DNA from: Pyronema omphalodes
Taxonomy: Eukaryota > Ascomycota > Pezizomycetes > Pezizales > Pyronemataceae
Length of the DNA stretch: 64,000 nt
Assembly: GCA_024516155.1 (NCBI GenBank)
Contig: JAJJXM010000002.1
Location: 1,488,001-1,552,000 of the forward strand
Direction of reading: 5' to 3'
Position 1 is the stretch's first letter. The number at the start of each line of letters is the position of its first letter. Below, in pieces: positions 43,439 through 52,858 of this stretch. Both the position numbers and the translations under genes were made by a program. A model generated the notes under the pieces. That model made no database searches. It was not told the DNA's origin and saw only the letters and a list, made by a program, of their open reading frames with translations.

Positions 43439-44274
43439 TGTCACACCCTATAATGTGTGAGAATAGAATAGGTATCATATATAACGCTATGGAGAATATG
43501 GCAAACTCGACAGGAGAATGAATAATTAGGTTAGTATCCCGGGCCGGAACCCCCAGAGGAGCTCCGGCTAGCCACGTCACGTGATTCGTGACTTTCCGAT
43601 AGGACCTCACAAGGATCCCGGCCCGAGGCGTCGAAACTATTATTCACTGTCAGTTTGGGAGGATTCAGGACGGAGAAGGGGAAAGGAACACTTACCTCAA
43701 GGGTGTCGACTTACCCTTGAGACAACTACGAACGACGCTGATGGAGAACGAAGAAGACGACGAAAGGTCACCTCCTTATACCTGAGGAGTATTCGGCAAT
43801 ACACGGCTACAATAGGGGCTGCATAGGAACAGGAGATTCCAAGAAGATGCAGATGCGGCGCAAGAGTGTCATCCGGTGTTACGAGTTGGGGGGACAGTTG
43901 GGCGAAGAGATAAGGCAGAGTCTAGTCAGCAAACAGGAGTGGAATGCAGGACAAGGGTCAACAGTGCATTAGCATGAGACAACGTCCAGCAGGGAACCCC
44001 ACTCAGGAAACCTGTTTGATGAAACTGATATGACGCGTCCTTGGGCCTAGAGCTGCCAACTTGGAAACAATACGGCGTTTGCATCCACACCAGGGTGTGG
44101 CTGCGCGCAAGTGCGCGCAGGTGGGGCACATATGACATCACACAGGAATGTGACGGGGCAGTGCGCTCCGGTAGGGCATCAGGATGCCTTATGATGTCAG
44201 TGACCTCTACTTGCAATCGAGATTCTCTAGGGAGATCTATGATGGCGCGACTCATCCGATAAATGACTCATGCG
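43439..44274 (+). repeat. E1 3' LTR, left part (836 bp)
   Basis: Matches 35849-36684 with one substitution seen. It ends with ATGCG (44270-44274), the target duplication of E2. Confidence 0.95.
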
Positions 44275-45019
44275 TGTCACGAACCGCTAGGGATATGCTT
44301 CTAGGAGGGATTGTGACCACAGCTGGGCTGTGGTTCGTGGGTGTGACGCTGGGGATGGCGTACGTTACAGTTAGGGTTTAAGCGAAGAGGTGGAGCTAGG
44401 GCTAGGCGAGAGGAGTTAGGGTTAAGCGAGGACAAGGGGGTAAGTGCGGGGTGGAACGAGGAGGGTTTCCTCGAGGTTTGGATTATGTCTTGCTTATGTT
44501 TTGTATTGTGTTTTGCTTATGTTTTGTATTATGTTTTGCTTATGTTTTGTATTATGTTTTGGTTTATGTTTGTATTGTGTTTTAGTTAGGTTTTGGGAGT
44601 CACAGTGGAGCGAAGGGTGTCTCATGATGGATGGAATATCTGCGGGTCAGATAAGTTGGGAAATCACATGAGCACAGGGACACAGGTATATAAGGGGACA
44701 TTTGTATTTCATTAGTCTAGTACGCAATCAATTATCTATCTACACAATCTATCTACACACTACAGTTCTATCATCTGAACCGTGACCGAAAACCCAGCCC
44801 ATTCCAACATACTTACCCATCCCAAATACCCACCTATCCTCCCACCCAGATCTCCATCCGACGATCCTATCAGAGGCAACGCTGCAGGGACATCCTGTGT
44901 ACAAGGTAAGTACTGCCTGAGCCCGTGACTAACTCACCTAGAAGTCCAGAGCCGAACCCGATTGCATAGCAATCCGACGGTTGTATCGCCTGTCGACCGT
45001 GTGTAGCCGGATTTTGACA
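44275..45019 (+). repeat. E2 5' LTR (745 bp)
   Basis: It has four units of about 23 bp (TGCTTATGTTTTGTATTATG core) at 44491-44582 and a TATATAAG box at 44687. ACGCAATCAA lies 35 bp further on (44722-44731), at the expected RNA start. Promoter, R region and LTR ends are clear. Confidence 0.95.
44687..44694 (+). promoter_or_regulatory. TATA box of E2 LTR promoter
   Basis: TATATAAG, 35 bp upstream of ACGCAATCAA, the presumed 5' end of the genomic RNA. Confidence 0.65.
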
Positions 45020-45031
45020 TTTGATTGCGTC
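45020..45031 (+). other. E2 self-priming primer-binding site
   Basis: TTGATTGCGT (45021-45030), one base after the LTR end, is the exact complement of ACGCAATCAA at 44722-44731, the predicted start of the transcript. This is the arrangement of Tf1-type self-primed elements. Confidence 0.65.
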
Positions 45032-45261
45032 CTCCGAACGACACCCGATACAACTAAGGAAGCACGAAGGGCTTCAACCACAACTAAGAAAAATAAGAAA
45101 CAACCAATACCGTGGATCCATTCCGATTGCAGGAGCTGAGCGAGGTTATCGAAAGGGAAGCCACCGGTCCAGCGAGCCCAGTAACCCCCGAACACCGATC
45201 CCGCCCACAGACTCCGGATTCACCGGGACCAGTCCAGATCCCCGAGGACATAGCATCCATA

Positions 45262-46194
45262 ATGGCCTCTCAACAAGGAACGAGTGGTATGACGCCACCT
45301 TCAGTCGTGATGACCCAGGAGCAGCTCCAACAACTGTTCCAACAGCTCACCTATCGACCCTCTCCGACCAGTAATCCCAAGGTCGAGGATCCCGAACTCT
45401 ATCACGGCGAGAGAACGAAGCTTCGGGCTTTCCTGACTCAGTGCGAACTGAAGTTCAACTGTGAACCGAACAGGTTCGACAGTGACATCAAAAGAGTTAA
45501 TTACGCCAGTTCGCGGTGTCGAGGAAATGCGTGGTCATGGATTGAGCCCTCCATCGAGAAGGGGAGAAGCACGTACACCACCTGGGAGGCATTCAAGACT
45601 GCCGTCTCGAGAGCGTTTGGAGAGGCGGATTCAAGGGAAGTGGCGAGGAGGAAATTCAAAAGTGTCCGTCAGGGGAACCGGTCCGCCGCAGCGTATTGGG
45701 CCGAGTTCCAGAGAATTATCGCGGACCTGCGTTACAACGACGAAATCTACATTGATCAGTTCAGCGATGGACTTCATGTGGACGTGCAAAGGCAACTTGC
45801 CATCCTCGAGACCCGTCCGACGAAGATAATCGATTTCGCAAACAAAGCAATTGCATTGGACAACCGGCTGTTCAATTTCCGAACCCTGCGCAACCGATTT
45901 GAACCTCAGTACCAGAATTTCCATCCGAAGAACGGCCACCAGGGATCGACCTTCTCGGAGCCCGAGCCGATGGAACTGGATGCCACTCGGAGGGGCAGGC
46001 CTAGGGATAGGACCGAGGAAGAGAAACGACGAAAAAACAACGAATGTTTCAACTGCGGGAAAACGGGCCACTATGCCGCCAAATGCCCCCACAAGAAACC
46101 AATGGGGGAACGAAGAACATACCGGGCGGCAGAAGCCAACATCGACGAGGAACAAGCCGAAGAAAGAGCGGGAAAAGAGGATCCCCAGGAGTAA
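45262..46194 (+). CDS. E2 Gag polyprotein
   Basis: 310 residues from the first ATG (45262). The frame is open upstream to a GTG GAT CCA TTC at 45112, so a start lost by mutation or a non-ATG start is possible. The gag domain runs from PELYHGERTKLRAFLTQCEL through TTWEAFKTAVSRAFGE to LPTYSNDG-like helices ending near ALDNRLFNFR. The zinc knuckle CFNCGKTGHYAAKC (CX2CX4HX4C) lies near residue 270. The pol frame overlaps the 3' end by 150 bp in -1. Confidence 0.9.
   Translation: MASQQGTSGMTPPSVVMTQEQLQQLFQQLTYRPSPTSNPKVEDPELYHGERTKLRAFLTQCELKFNCEPNRFDSDIKRVNYASSRCRGNAWSWIEPSIEKGRSTYTTWEAFKTAVSRAFGEADSREVARRKFKSVRQGNRSAAAYWAEFQRIIADLRYNDEIYIDQFSDGLHVDVQRQLAILETRPTKIIDFANKAIALDNRLFNFRTLRNRFEPQYQNFHPKNGHQGSTFSEPEPMELDATRRGRPRDRTEEEKRRKNNECFNCGKTGHYAAKCPHKKPMGERRTYRAAEANIDEEQAEERAGKEDPQE
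46032..46176 (+). other. Two candidate -1 slippery heptamers in the E2 gag/pol overlap
   Basis: A AAA AAC at 46032-46038 and G GGA AAA at 46170-46176, both in phase with gag codons. The second lies 18 nt before the end of the gag stop and would keep the zinc knuckle in the fusion, so it is the better candidate. Confidence 0.5.
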
Positions 46195-49100
46195 AAGAAC
46201 AAGGTGGACTCCTGGGGACGAAGAGTTCCGCCGAACCAGACAATCCGGAACCAGCCTACATGATATCGAGCGTAGGGCCATACCGGCGAGATGAAAAGAT
46301 CATATTGAAAGTAGTAATAAAAGGAAAAGATAATCGAGAACACACCACGACGGCCATGGTGGACTGTGGAGCGACGGAGAACTTCATCGATAAGGAATAT
46401 GCGGAAAGGGTGGGGATTCCGTTGAAGAAGAAGGACGTCCCACGAAGGGTGTTGGCAGTGGACGGACGAGAGATAGCTAGTGGACCAGTCACCCACGAAG
46501 CTATGGTAAGATTACGGATCAATAACCATCAGGAAGATATTCGACTGCATTGTATCACGATTGGAAACTCACCTATCATTGTGGGACTTCCATGGCTCCG
46601 GACGCACAACCCCAGTATCGACTGGAACGAGGGAAGAGTTACGTTCGACTCGGCGCGTTGCGCTAAGAGGTGCCTAGGGACCTCGACCTCACCTCACGCG
46701 ACCACGGTAACGGAAAACGACGCTATTCAGCAATATCGACTGGACACTGCGCAGGCCGCAGCCAGGGAAGAAAGAATATGCGAAGCAAGTTGGGAAGAAA
46801 GGAAGGAAACCTGGGGAAATAGAACGAGGAAAAAGGAACAAGAAGCGGCGCCGTGGCGAAGAAGGATCGAACGGAACCAGGAGAAAGAGGGGGAAGAGGA
46901 GCAACAAGGAAGGGTTCAAGACGGAGCACAAAATGATCTTCGTCGAAGGAGGTTCGAGGAGGACATGGGAAGGGACGAAGAAGAAGGGGAGCTACAAGGT
47001 ACCTGGGAAGACAGACAAAGTGATCCTCTTCAAATAGGGGTCGAGAAGGACCAGGAAGAGGAGGAACGAAAAGAGATCAAAATTAACGAACAAAATGATC
47101 CTTTTCGAATGCAGACTGAGGAAAAGGATGGAAAAAGGGAGGAATGGAAAGAGTCCCGGGATGCTGCACAAAACGATCCTTTTCGAATGCAGCCCGAAGG
47201 AGGGAAAGAAGAAAAGGAGGAACGGAAACGGACCCGGGGGACTGCGCAGAACGATCCTTTTCGAATGCAGCCCGAGGGAGGGGAAGAAATAAAAGAGGAA
47301 CGGAAACGGATCCGGGATGATGCAGAAAAGGATCCTTTTCGAATGCAAGCCTATGGAGACGAGGAAGAGGAGGAAGATGAGGAGGAACGGGAAGGAACCT
47401 TCGACTGGATCGCTTACGCCGCAATGGGATCGCTAGAGCCCGTATCCCAGGGTTCAGCCACACAGCAGGAACCGACCCCGCGTTCGGCTGGTGACATTGT
47501 TCCGGTCGAATATCACGACTTCTTGCATGTATTCGATAAGGAAGAAGTGTCGGGACGACCCCCACACCGCCATCACGACCATCGGATTCCGTTGGTGAAG
47601 GGAGGGGTTCCACCATTCGAACCTCTTCGAGCATTGGACGAGGGAAGGTTGAAGACGTTGAGGGAATACTTGGACTCAAGTCTGGAGAAGGGATGGATAC
47701 GCCGCTCGACATCACCGGCGGGGGCCCCGATACATTTTGTAAAAAAGAAAGATGGCACACTGAGACTCTGTGTGGATTATCGGGGACTTAACGAGATCAC
47801 AGTGAAAGATAGAACACCTCTCCCGCTGATAGGGGAAGCGTTGGATCGACTATCCAACGCAAAAATATACACGAAACTCGACGTACGGGACGCCTATCAT
47901 AACCTGCGAATCGCAAAGGGGGACGAATGGAAGACTGCTTTTCGGACGAAATACGGTCTTTTCGAGTACTTGGTCATGCCATTCGGTCTGACCAACGCTC
48001 CAGCATCCTTTCAGAGATGGATGAACGAGATCCTCAGCGACTATCTGGACATCTTCTGTCTGGCATACCTTGACGACATCCTCATTTACTCGGATGATCT
48101 GCATCAACACCAACAACATGTGAGAAAGGTTTTGGAACGGGTGGATAAGGTGAAGCTGAGGCTCAAGGCCTCAAAATGCGAGTTTCACACCACGGAAACG
48201 GAGTACTTGGGATATATCATCTCACCAACGGGGATACGGATGGATCCGGGAAAGGTAAGGGCAGTGGCAGAATGGAGGGAACCGACAAACGTGAAGGGGA
48301 TCCAGAGTTTCATAGGGTTCGCCAACTTCTATAGGAGGTTTATCCGGGATTTTAGCAAGATTACGGCGCCTCTCACGAAACTGACGAGGAAGGATGTAAC
48401 ATGGAAGTGGGACGACGCGGCTAAATCAGCATTCGAACAACTGAAACGGGCAATGATTTCTGAACCTATCCTACGACATTTCGACCCCACAAAACCCTTA
48501 ACCCTGGAAACAGATGCGTCGGACTACGCCATCGGGGCAGTCTGCTCACAGCCGGACGACCAAGGCATTCTACATCCCTTGGGATATTTCTCGCGCAAAC
48601 TGAAGGATCCGGAACTAAATTACGATATCCACGATAAAGAACTCCTCGCCATAGTCGAAGGGCTAAACAAATGGGGTACCTACTGCAAGAATACTCGACA
48701 CAAGATTACTATATTAACGGACCATAAAAATTTGGAATATTGGACTACAAAAAAGGACCTAAACCTACGCCAGGCAAGGTGGGCGGAAATGTTGGCGAAT
48801 TACGACTTCGCCATAACGTATCGACCCGGCAAACTGGCGGGAAAGCCCGACATCCTATCGAGAGAATCAGGAGATTCTCCTTGGGAAGGGGAGCTGAAAC
48901 ACCGGCAGAACAGGGAACGAGTTCTTTTGCCGCCGCAGACCTTCTGGATCAACTCTGCCGAGGTCATGGAAATACAGGTCGACGAGGAATTGTTAAAAGA
49001 AATCCAACAGAAAACAAGGGAGGATCAGGAGATACAGGAGATATTAAGAAAATTACGGGCTGGGGAGAAGATAGACCGGAAGGTAGCATTAGGACTTTGC

Positions 49101-50460
49101 GAAGAACGGGAGGGGCTGTTACTGTATGAGGGGTTGATATGGGTACCAGACAACCATGAGTTACGGCTACGGCTCCTACATGACCACCATGATGCACTCG
49201 TTGCGGGACACCCAGGGCGGGCAAGGACCTTGGAGCTAATTAGTAGAAATTATTATTGGCCTCAGAAACGCCAATATGTCAACCGATACGTAGACTACTG
49301 CGATACCTGCAAGAGGATTAAGCCAGTTAGGCACGCTCCTTTCGGGCTCCTGAAGCCCTTACAGCCACCATCGAGGCCGTGGGATTCGGTGTCCATGGAT
49401 TTTATCACCGGACTTCCGTCAAGAGGAGGAAACAACGCCCTATGGGTAATTGTGGATCGGTTCACGAAGATGGCTCACTTCGTGGCCTGCGCGGACACGA
49501 TGGGGCCGAAGGGAACTGGCGGATGGATTCCTGAGGCATGTGGTCAGGGCCCACGGACTTCCTAACGATATCGTCTCTGACCGCGGGTCTCTATTCACCT
49601 CGACGTTTTGGAAGCGAGTGATGGGGGCAATGGGGACGTCAAGGAAGCTCAGCACCGCATTCCACCCCGAGACCGACGGACAGACCGAACGCACGAACGC
49701 CACCCTCGAACAGTACCTGCGGGCGTACTGCAATTACCAGCAGGACGACTGGGAAAAGCTACTCCCAATGGCGGAGTTTTGCTATAACAACACTCAATCC
49801 GAGACAACAAAGGTAACCCCCTTTTTCGCGAATTACGGGTATCATCCGCGGTTCGCACCCAGCCTAGGAAAAATAGAAGGAGGATTCCCGGAGGTGGCGG
49901 AATACGTCTCAGCCCTCACCAACCTCCACCGGGAACTACAGGCAGAAATCGGATATGCACAGGCTGCCCAGGCAGAACAGGCAAATCGGAAGAGACACCC
50001 GGATCCCGTACTCAGGGAGGGGGATAGGGTGTGGTTGCGGAGGAAAAACGTGAAGACAACTCGCCCATCCAGCAAGTTGGATTACAAGCTGATGGGACCA
50101 TACACCATCCTCGAGCGCGTGGGGACAAGAGCGTATAAATTGGATCTCCCCGCCAGTGTGAAAATACACCCCGTATTCCACATCTCATTGCTCGAGCTGG
50201 CTCGACCCGCTCTTACACCGATCCCCGGGCACGTCCAACCTCCTCCCCCACCAATTGTTATTGAAGACGAAGAGGAATGGGAAGTGGAGGAGATAGTTGA
50301 TTCCCGCTATCATCGAAACAGACTCCAGTATCGTGTACGTTGGACGGGATTCACTGATCCCGACCGAACTTGGTACCCATCGGAGAACTTCACGAATTCC
50401 CCCGACGCCATCCGACGATTTCACACAACCTACCCAAGAAAACCGGCCCCAAGGTTGTAA
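46044..50460 (+). CDS. E2 Pol polyprotein, disrupted by a +1 base in integrase
   Basis: Frame A (46044-49565) encodes protease (MVDCGATENFIDKEYAERV, with Cys in place of the usual Thr/Ser of D-T/S-G), a long charged repeat insert, reverse transcriptase (LCVDYRGLNEIT, TKLDVRDAYHNLRI, YLDD box), RNase H (LETDASDYAIGAVCSQ) and integrase up to VIVDRFTKMAHFVACADTM. Frame B (from 49513 to 50460) continues with GFLRHVVRAHGLPNDIVSDR, STAFHPETDGQTERTN and a chromodomain (WEVEEIVDSRYHRNRL, then YRVRWTGFTDPD). The switch is explained by one extra G in the GGG at 49511-49513. As written, the integrase lacks its second Asp and its Glu. Either a new mutation or a sequencing error. Confidence 0.92.
47010..47399 (+). 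repeat. In-frame tandem repeat in E2 pol, about 5 units of 26 codons
   Basis: Units of 78 bp start at 47088, 47166, 47244 and 47322, with a degenerate one near 47010. Each begins AQNDPFRMQPEGG and continues with a Glu/Lys/Arg-rich stretch. It lies between protease and reverse transcriptase. Confidence 0.85.
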
Positions 50461-50465
50461 AAACC

Positions 50466-51404
50466 ATGGCTAGCCCAATAAACCCCGAGAACGACCAACA
50501 CTCCGGCGGCTGGTACCGCCAGGATGCCCCACCACCGACAACCACGTATCCCCCACACGATGCCCAACACTGGACCTTTTGTTACGACGACTACTGCGCC
50601 ACACATCGACAATCGAAAGAAAACTACAACTATTTTCCAACCGCTGGGCGGGAAGGAACCAACGAATGCAACTGCGGACGGACGCACGATCCCGAGTTAG
50701 AGGCTGTGATCCGGAGGAAACACCTGGACGTTCGGAAGGCCTGTCGGGCCTGGCAGCGAGGAAAGAGGGTCTGCTACGACTGTGGGTTTCTGGTTAACAT
50801 GGACGGCCATGAAGCCAGATGCGGCGCCACAGGGCCTGCCCGCTCCTCGACAGCTCCCGCTCCGACACCGAATGAACCGACCCCCGTCCCGGAGAAAGAC
50901 CAGCAACACCCCAACGGGGAACAGCCACCAACAGCACCCGAGCTGGCCTCGGAAACCTCGAGCGAGACTTTGATGGAGAAGAGGTACGTCCCTGTCTACC
51001 TCATGTCCCCGAACAGGGACCCCGAACGACTCGCAATAAACCTCTCTTTCTACGGACCACCTACTGGAAAGGAAGAGGTGCCACCGCCGACCCACACCCC
51101 ACCGCCATTCGAGGGGCCCTCGTTGCCAGAGCACTCCAGCACTGGTTTCGGAGGAGACTCTCCCCGCCGCCAACGACTATCCGGCAGATGCCGCCGCCAG
51201 AACCGCAATCGCCGTCGGCAGCGACAACCCCGACCTCGTCCCCATGAGGAACCCCAGACAAGCCTCGTCGGAGTCTCGGCCTGGAGGGGGGAGCTACTGT
51301 CACGAACCGCTAGGGATATGCTTCTAGGAGGGATTGTGACCACAGCTGGGCTGTGGTTCGTGGGTGTGACGCTGGGGATGGCGTACGTTACAGTTAGGGT
51401 TTAA
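50466..51404 (+). CDS. E2 ORF3: Cys/His-rich protein with LTR-encoded hydrophobic tail (novel)
   Basis: 312 residues starting with AAACCATGG, a strong start context, only 5 nt after the pol stop and in another frame. I do not recognise the family. Three Cys/His groups are visible: C39-X4-C44-X2-H47 (FCYDDYCATH), C68-X-C70-X3-H74 (ECNCGRTH), and C103-X2-C106-X8-H115-X3-C119 (a CCHC-type pattern). Then come a Pro/Thr/Glu-rich linker, a basic stretch near 235-265 (RRQRLSGRCRRQNRNRRRQR) and a final hydrophobic segment, residues 285-312 (MLLGGIVTTAGLWFVGVTL). That tail is encoded by the first 107 bases of the 3' LTR. The position matches that of env-like genes, but nothing shows an envelope function. 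It could equally be a nucleic-acid-binding accessory protein. Confidence 0.7.
   Translation: MASPINPENDQHSGGWYRQDAPPPTTTYPPHDAQHWTFCYDDYCATHRQSKENYNYFPTAGREGTNECNCGRTHDPELEAVIRRKHLDVRKACRAWQRGKRVCYDCGFLVNMDGHEARCGATGPARSSTAPAPTPNEPTPVPEKDQQHPNGEQPPTAPELASETSSETLMEKRYVPVYLMSPNRDPERLAINLSFYGPPTGKEEVPPPTHTPPPFEGPSLPEHSSTGFGGDSPRRQRLSGRCRRQNRNRRRQRQPRPRPHEEPQTSLVGVSAWRGELLSRTARDMLLGGIVTTAGLWFVGVTLGMAYVTVRV
51281..51297 (+). other. E2 polypurine tract (within ORF3)
   Basis: CTGGAGGGGGGAGCTAC directly before the 3' LTR. ORF3 reads through it, so this stretch serves both as coding sequence and as replication primer. Confidence 0.7.
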
Positions 51405-52042
51405 GCGAAGAGGTGGAGCTAGGGCTAGGCGAGAGGAGTTAGGGTTAAGCGAGGACAAGGGGGTAAGTGCGGGGTGGAACGAGGAGGGTTTCCTCGAGGT
51501 TTGGATTATGTCTTGCTTATGTTTTGTATTGTGTTTTGCTTATGTTTTGTATTATGTTTTGCTTATGTTTTGTATTATGTTTTGGTTTATGTTTGTATTG
51601 TGTTTTAGTTAGGTTTTGGGAGTCACAGTGGAGCGAAGGGTGTCTCATGATGGATGGAATATCTGCGGGTCAGATAAGTTGGGAAATCACATGAGCACAG
51701 GGACACAGGTATATAAGGGGACATTTGTATTTCATTAGTCTAGTACGCAATCAATTATCTATCTACACAATCTATCTACACACTACAGTTCTATCATCTG
51801 AACCGTGACCGAAAACCCAGCCCATTCCAACATACTTACCCATCCCAAATACCCACCTATCCTCCCACCCAGATCTCCATCCGACGATCCTATCAGAGGC
51901 AACGCTGCAGGGACATCCTGTGTACAAGGTAAGTACTGCCTGAGCCCGTGACTAACTCACCTAGAAGTCCAGAGCCGAACCCGATTGCATAGCAATCCGA
52001 CGGTTGTATCGCCTGTCGACCGTGTGTAGCCGGATTTTGACA
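51298..52042 (+). repeat. E2 3' LTR (745 bp)
   Basis: No difference from 44275-45019 was found. It includes the 23-bp repeats at 51514-51605 and supplies the last 35 codons of ORF3. Confidence 0.95.
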
Positions 52043-52047
52043 ATGCG
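52043..52047 (+). repeat. Target-site duplication ATGCG of E2, right copy
   Basis: Same 5 bp as 44270-44274. After it the E1 LTR resumes with TCATTATCAC, exactly as at 36685. Confidence 0.95.
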
Positions 52048-52623
52048 TCATTATCACAAGAGTTCATGCATAATGCAGTCAGACGGAGTTGCCCTCCGGT
52101 GTGACTCATAACCCCAGCACCTCATTGGAAGGTGTGGTAGTACGGTGAGCTAGTTCAAGGATTAATCTGACCAGGGCGAGCATTATGCAAGTGAGCAATT
52201 AATTTAATTGCGCGCTTAGGATAATGCAAGCCTCAGCAGATGCGTCACAGCTTTGACCCATGTCTTATCTCCTAAGCTCAGTTTGGCAGTTGGTTCCCCA
52301 AGGAAGGCTGGGCGAACTTGTAGACGAAAGTCTATAAAAGACCCTATGTCTTCCCTCTGTCTCCTCCATCATCATCCATTGATCCCATACGCGACGATAC
52401 CACATCTACACCAACAAATACCTCCGAAGACGACCCTTAAGTTTATTCGGCCTGTGATCGATTGATTTACTTCCTAGCTTTATCTTTGGATTACCTCTAT
52501 TAGTTCTTGAGAACGAAGTGACTGTTTGTCTTAAGGACGAAGTGTTTGTCCACCCTAGGACGAAGCACTTGGAAGGACGATCGAAAAAGCCTCTGCATAG
52601 TTAGGACTGTGCCCAGGTTCACA
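52043..52623 (+). repeat. E1 3' LTR, right part
   Basis: Matches 36680-37260 with one substitution (52551). Together with 43439-44274, minus one ATGCG, it makes 1412 bp. Confidence 0.95.
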
Positions 52624-52858
52624 TTAAAGGACCTGGATGCGGCTGTCAGTCTAGTATTTACATGGTGAACAAAGGAAAGTTTTCTATCAAAGTGGATACC
52701 AATCCACCGGACCACATCTTTCTTTCCGCCTTTCGTGCCTGGTTGGACTATTGTGCCATTGGGAAGTCTGACGCATGTTTGAGGGGTGGTGTCGTCTTTT
52801 TGTGATCTGTGGAAATGGAGAAGTTCTGACTTGGAGTCGTCGAATGCCACTGCGTTGT
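52624..52858 (-). mobile_element. LINE segment 2: continuation of ORF2 between E1 and E3
   Basis: 235 bp that continue the LINE reading frame upstream of the E1 insertion: FDDSKSELLHFHRSQKDDT, VVRWIGIHFDRKLSFVHHV, NTRLTAASRSF, then NALRSL on the other side of E1. It starts with the second TTAAA copy. Its far end is cut by E3 at 52858; GTTGT (52854-52858) is the expected E3 target duplication, but its partner is outside the window. Confidence 0.88.

Larger units (their letters stand above)
44275..52042 (+). mobile_element. E2: chromodomain Gypsy element with extra ORF, nested in E1 3' LTR
   Basis: 7768 bp. LTRs 44275-45019 and 51298-52042 are both 745 bp (TGTCACGAACC to GGATTTTGACA), and I found no difference between them. 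It is flanked by ATGCG. Gene order is gag, pol (-1 frame), a third ORF, then LTR. It belongs to a different family from E1 and E3: GC-richer, with different protein sequences and different LTRs. One inserted base disrupts integrase. Confidence 0.97.
35849..52623 (+). mobile_element. E1: full-length chromodomain Gypsy (chromovirus), 3' LTR split by E2
   Basis: Complete element of 9002 bp once E2 and one ATGCG copy are discounted. LTRs: 35849-37260, and 43439-44274 plus 52043-52623. Both measure 1412 bp, begin TGTCACACC and end TTCACA. They differ at only two positions that I found (36334 C against 43924 A; 37188 T against 52551 C). Gag and pol are intact. It is flanked by TTAAA on both sides and sits inside LINE ORF2. 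Confidence 0.97.

Noticed and set aside
43581..44262. ORFs of 70-110 codons inside the LTRs (also 35991-36665, 50370-50465 and 51467-51694)
   Set aside because: They recur in each LTR copy simply because the DNA is repeated, and they show no protein features. The exception is the segment continuing ORF3.
45112..45261. E2 gag start at GTG 45112
   Set aside because: Nuclear fungal genes normally start at ATG; the first in-frame ATG is 45262. The upstream open stretch is noted, but not taken as the start.
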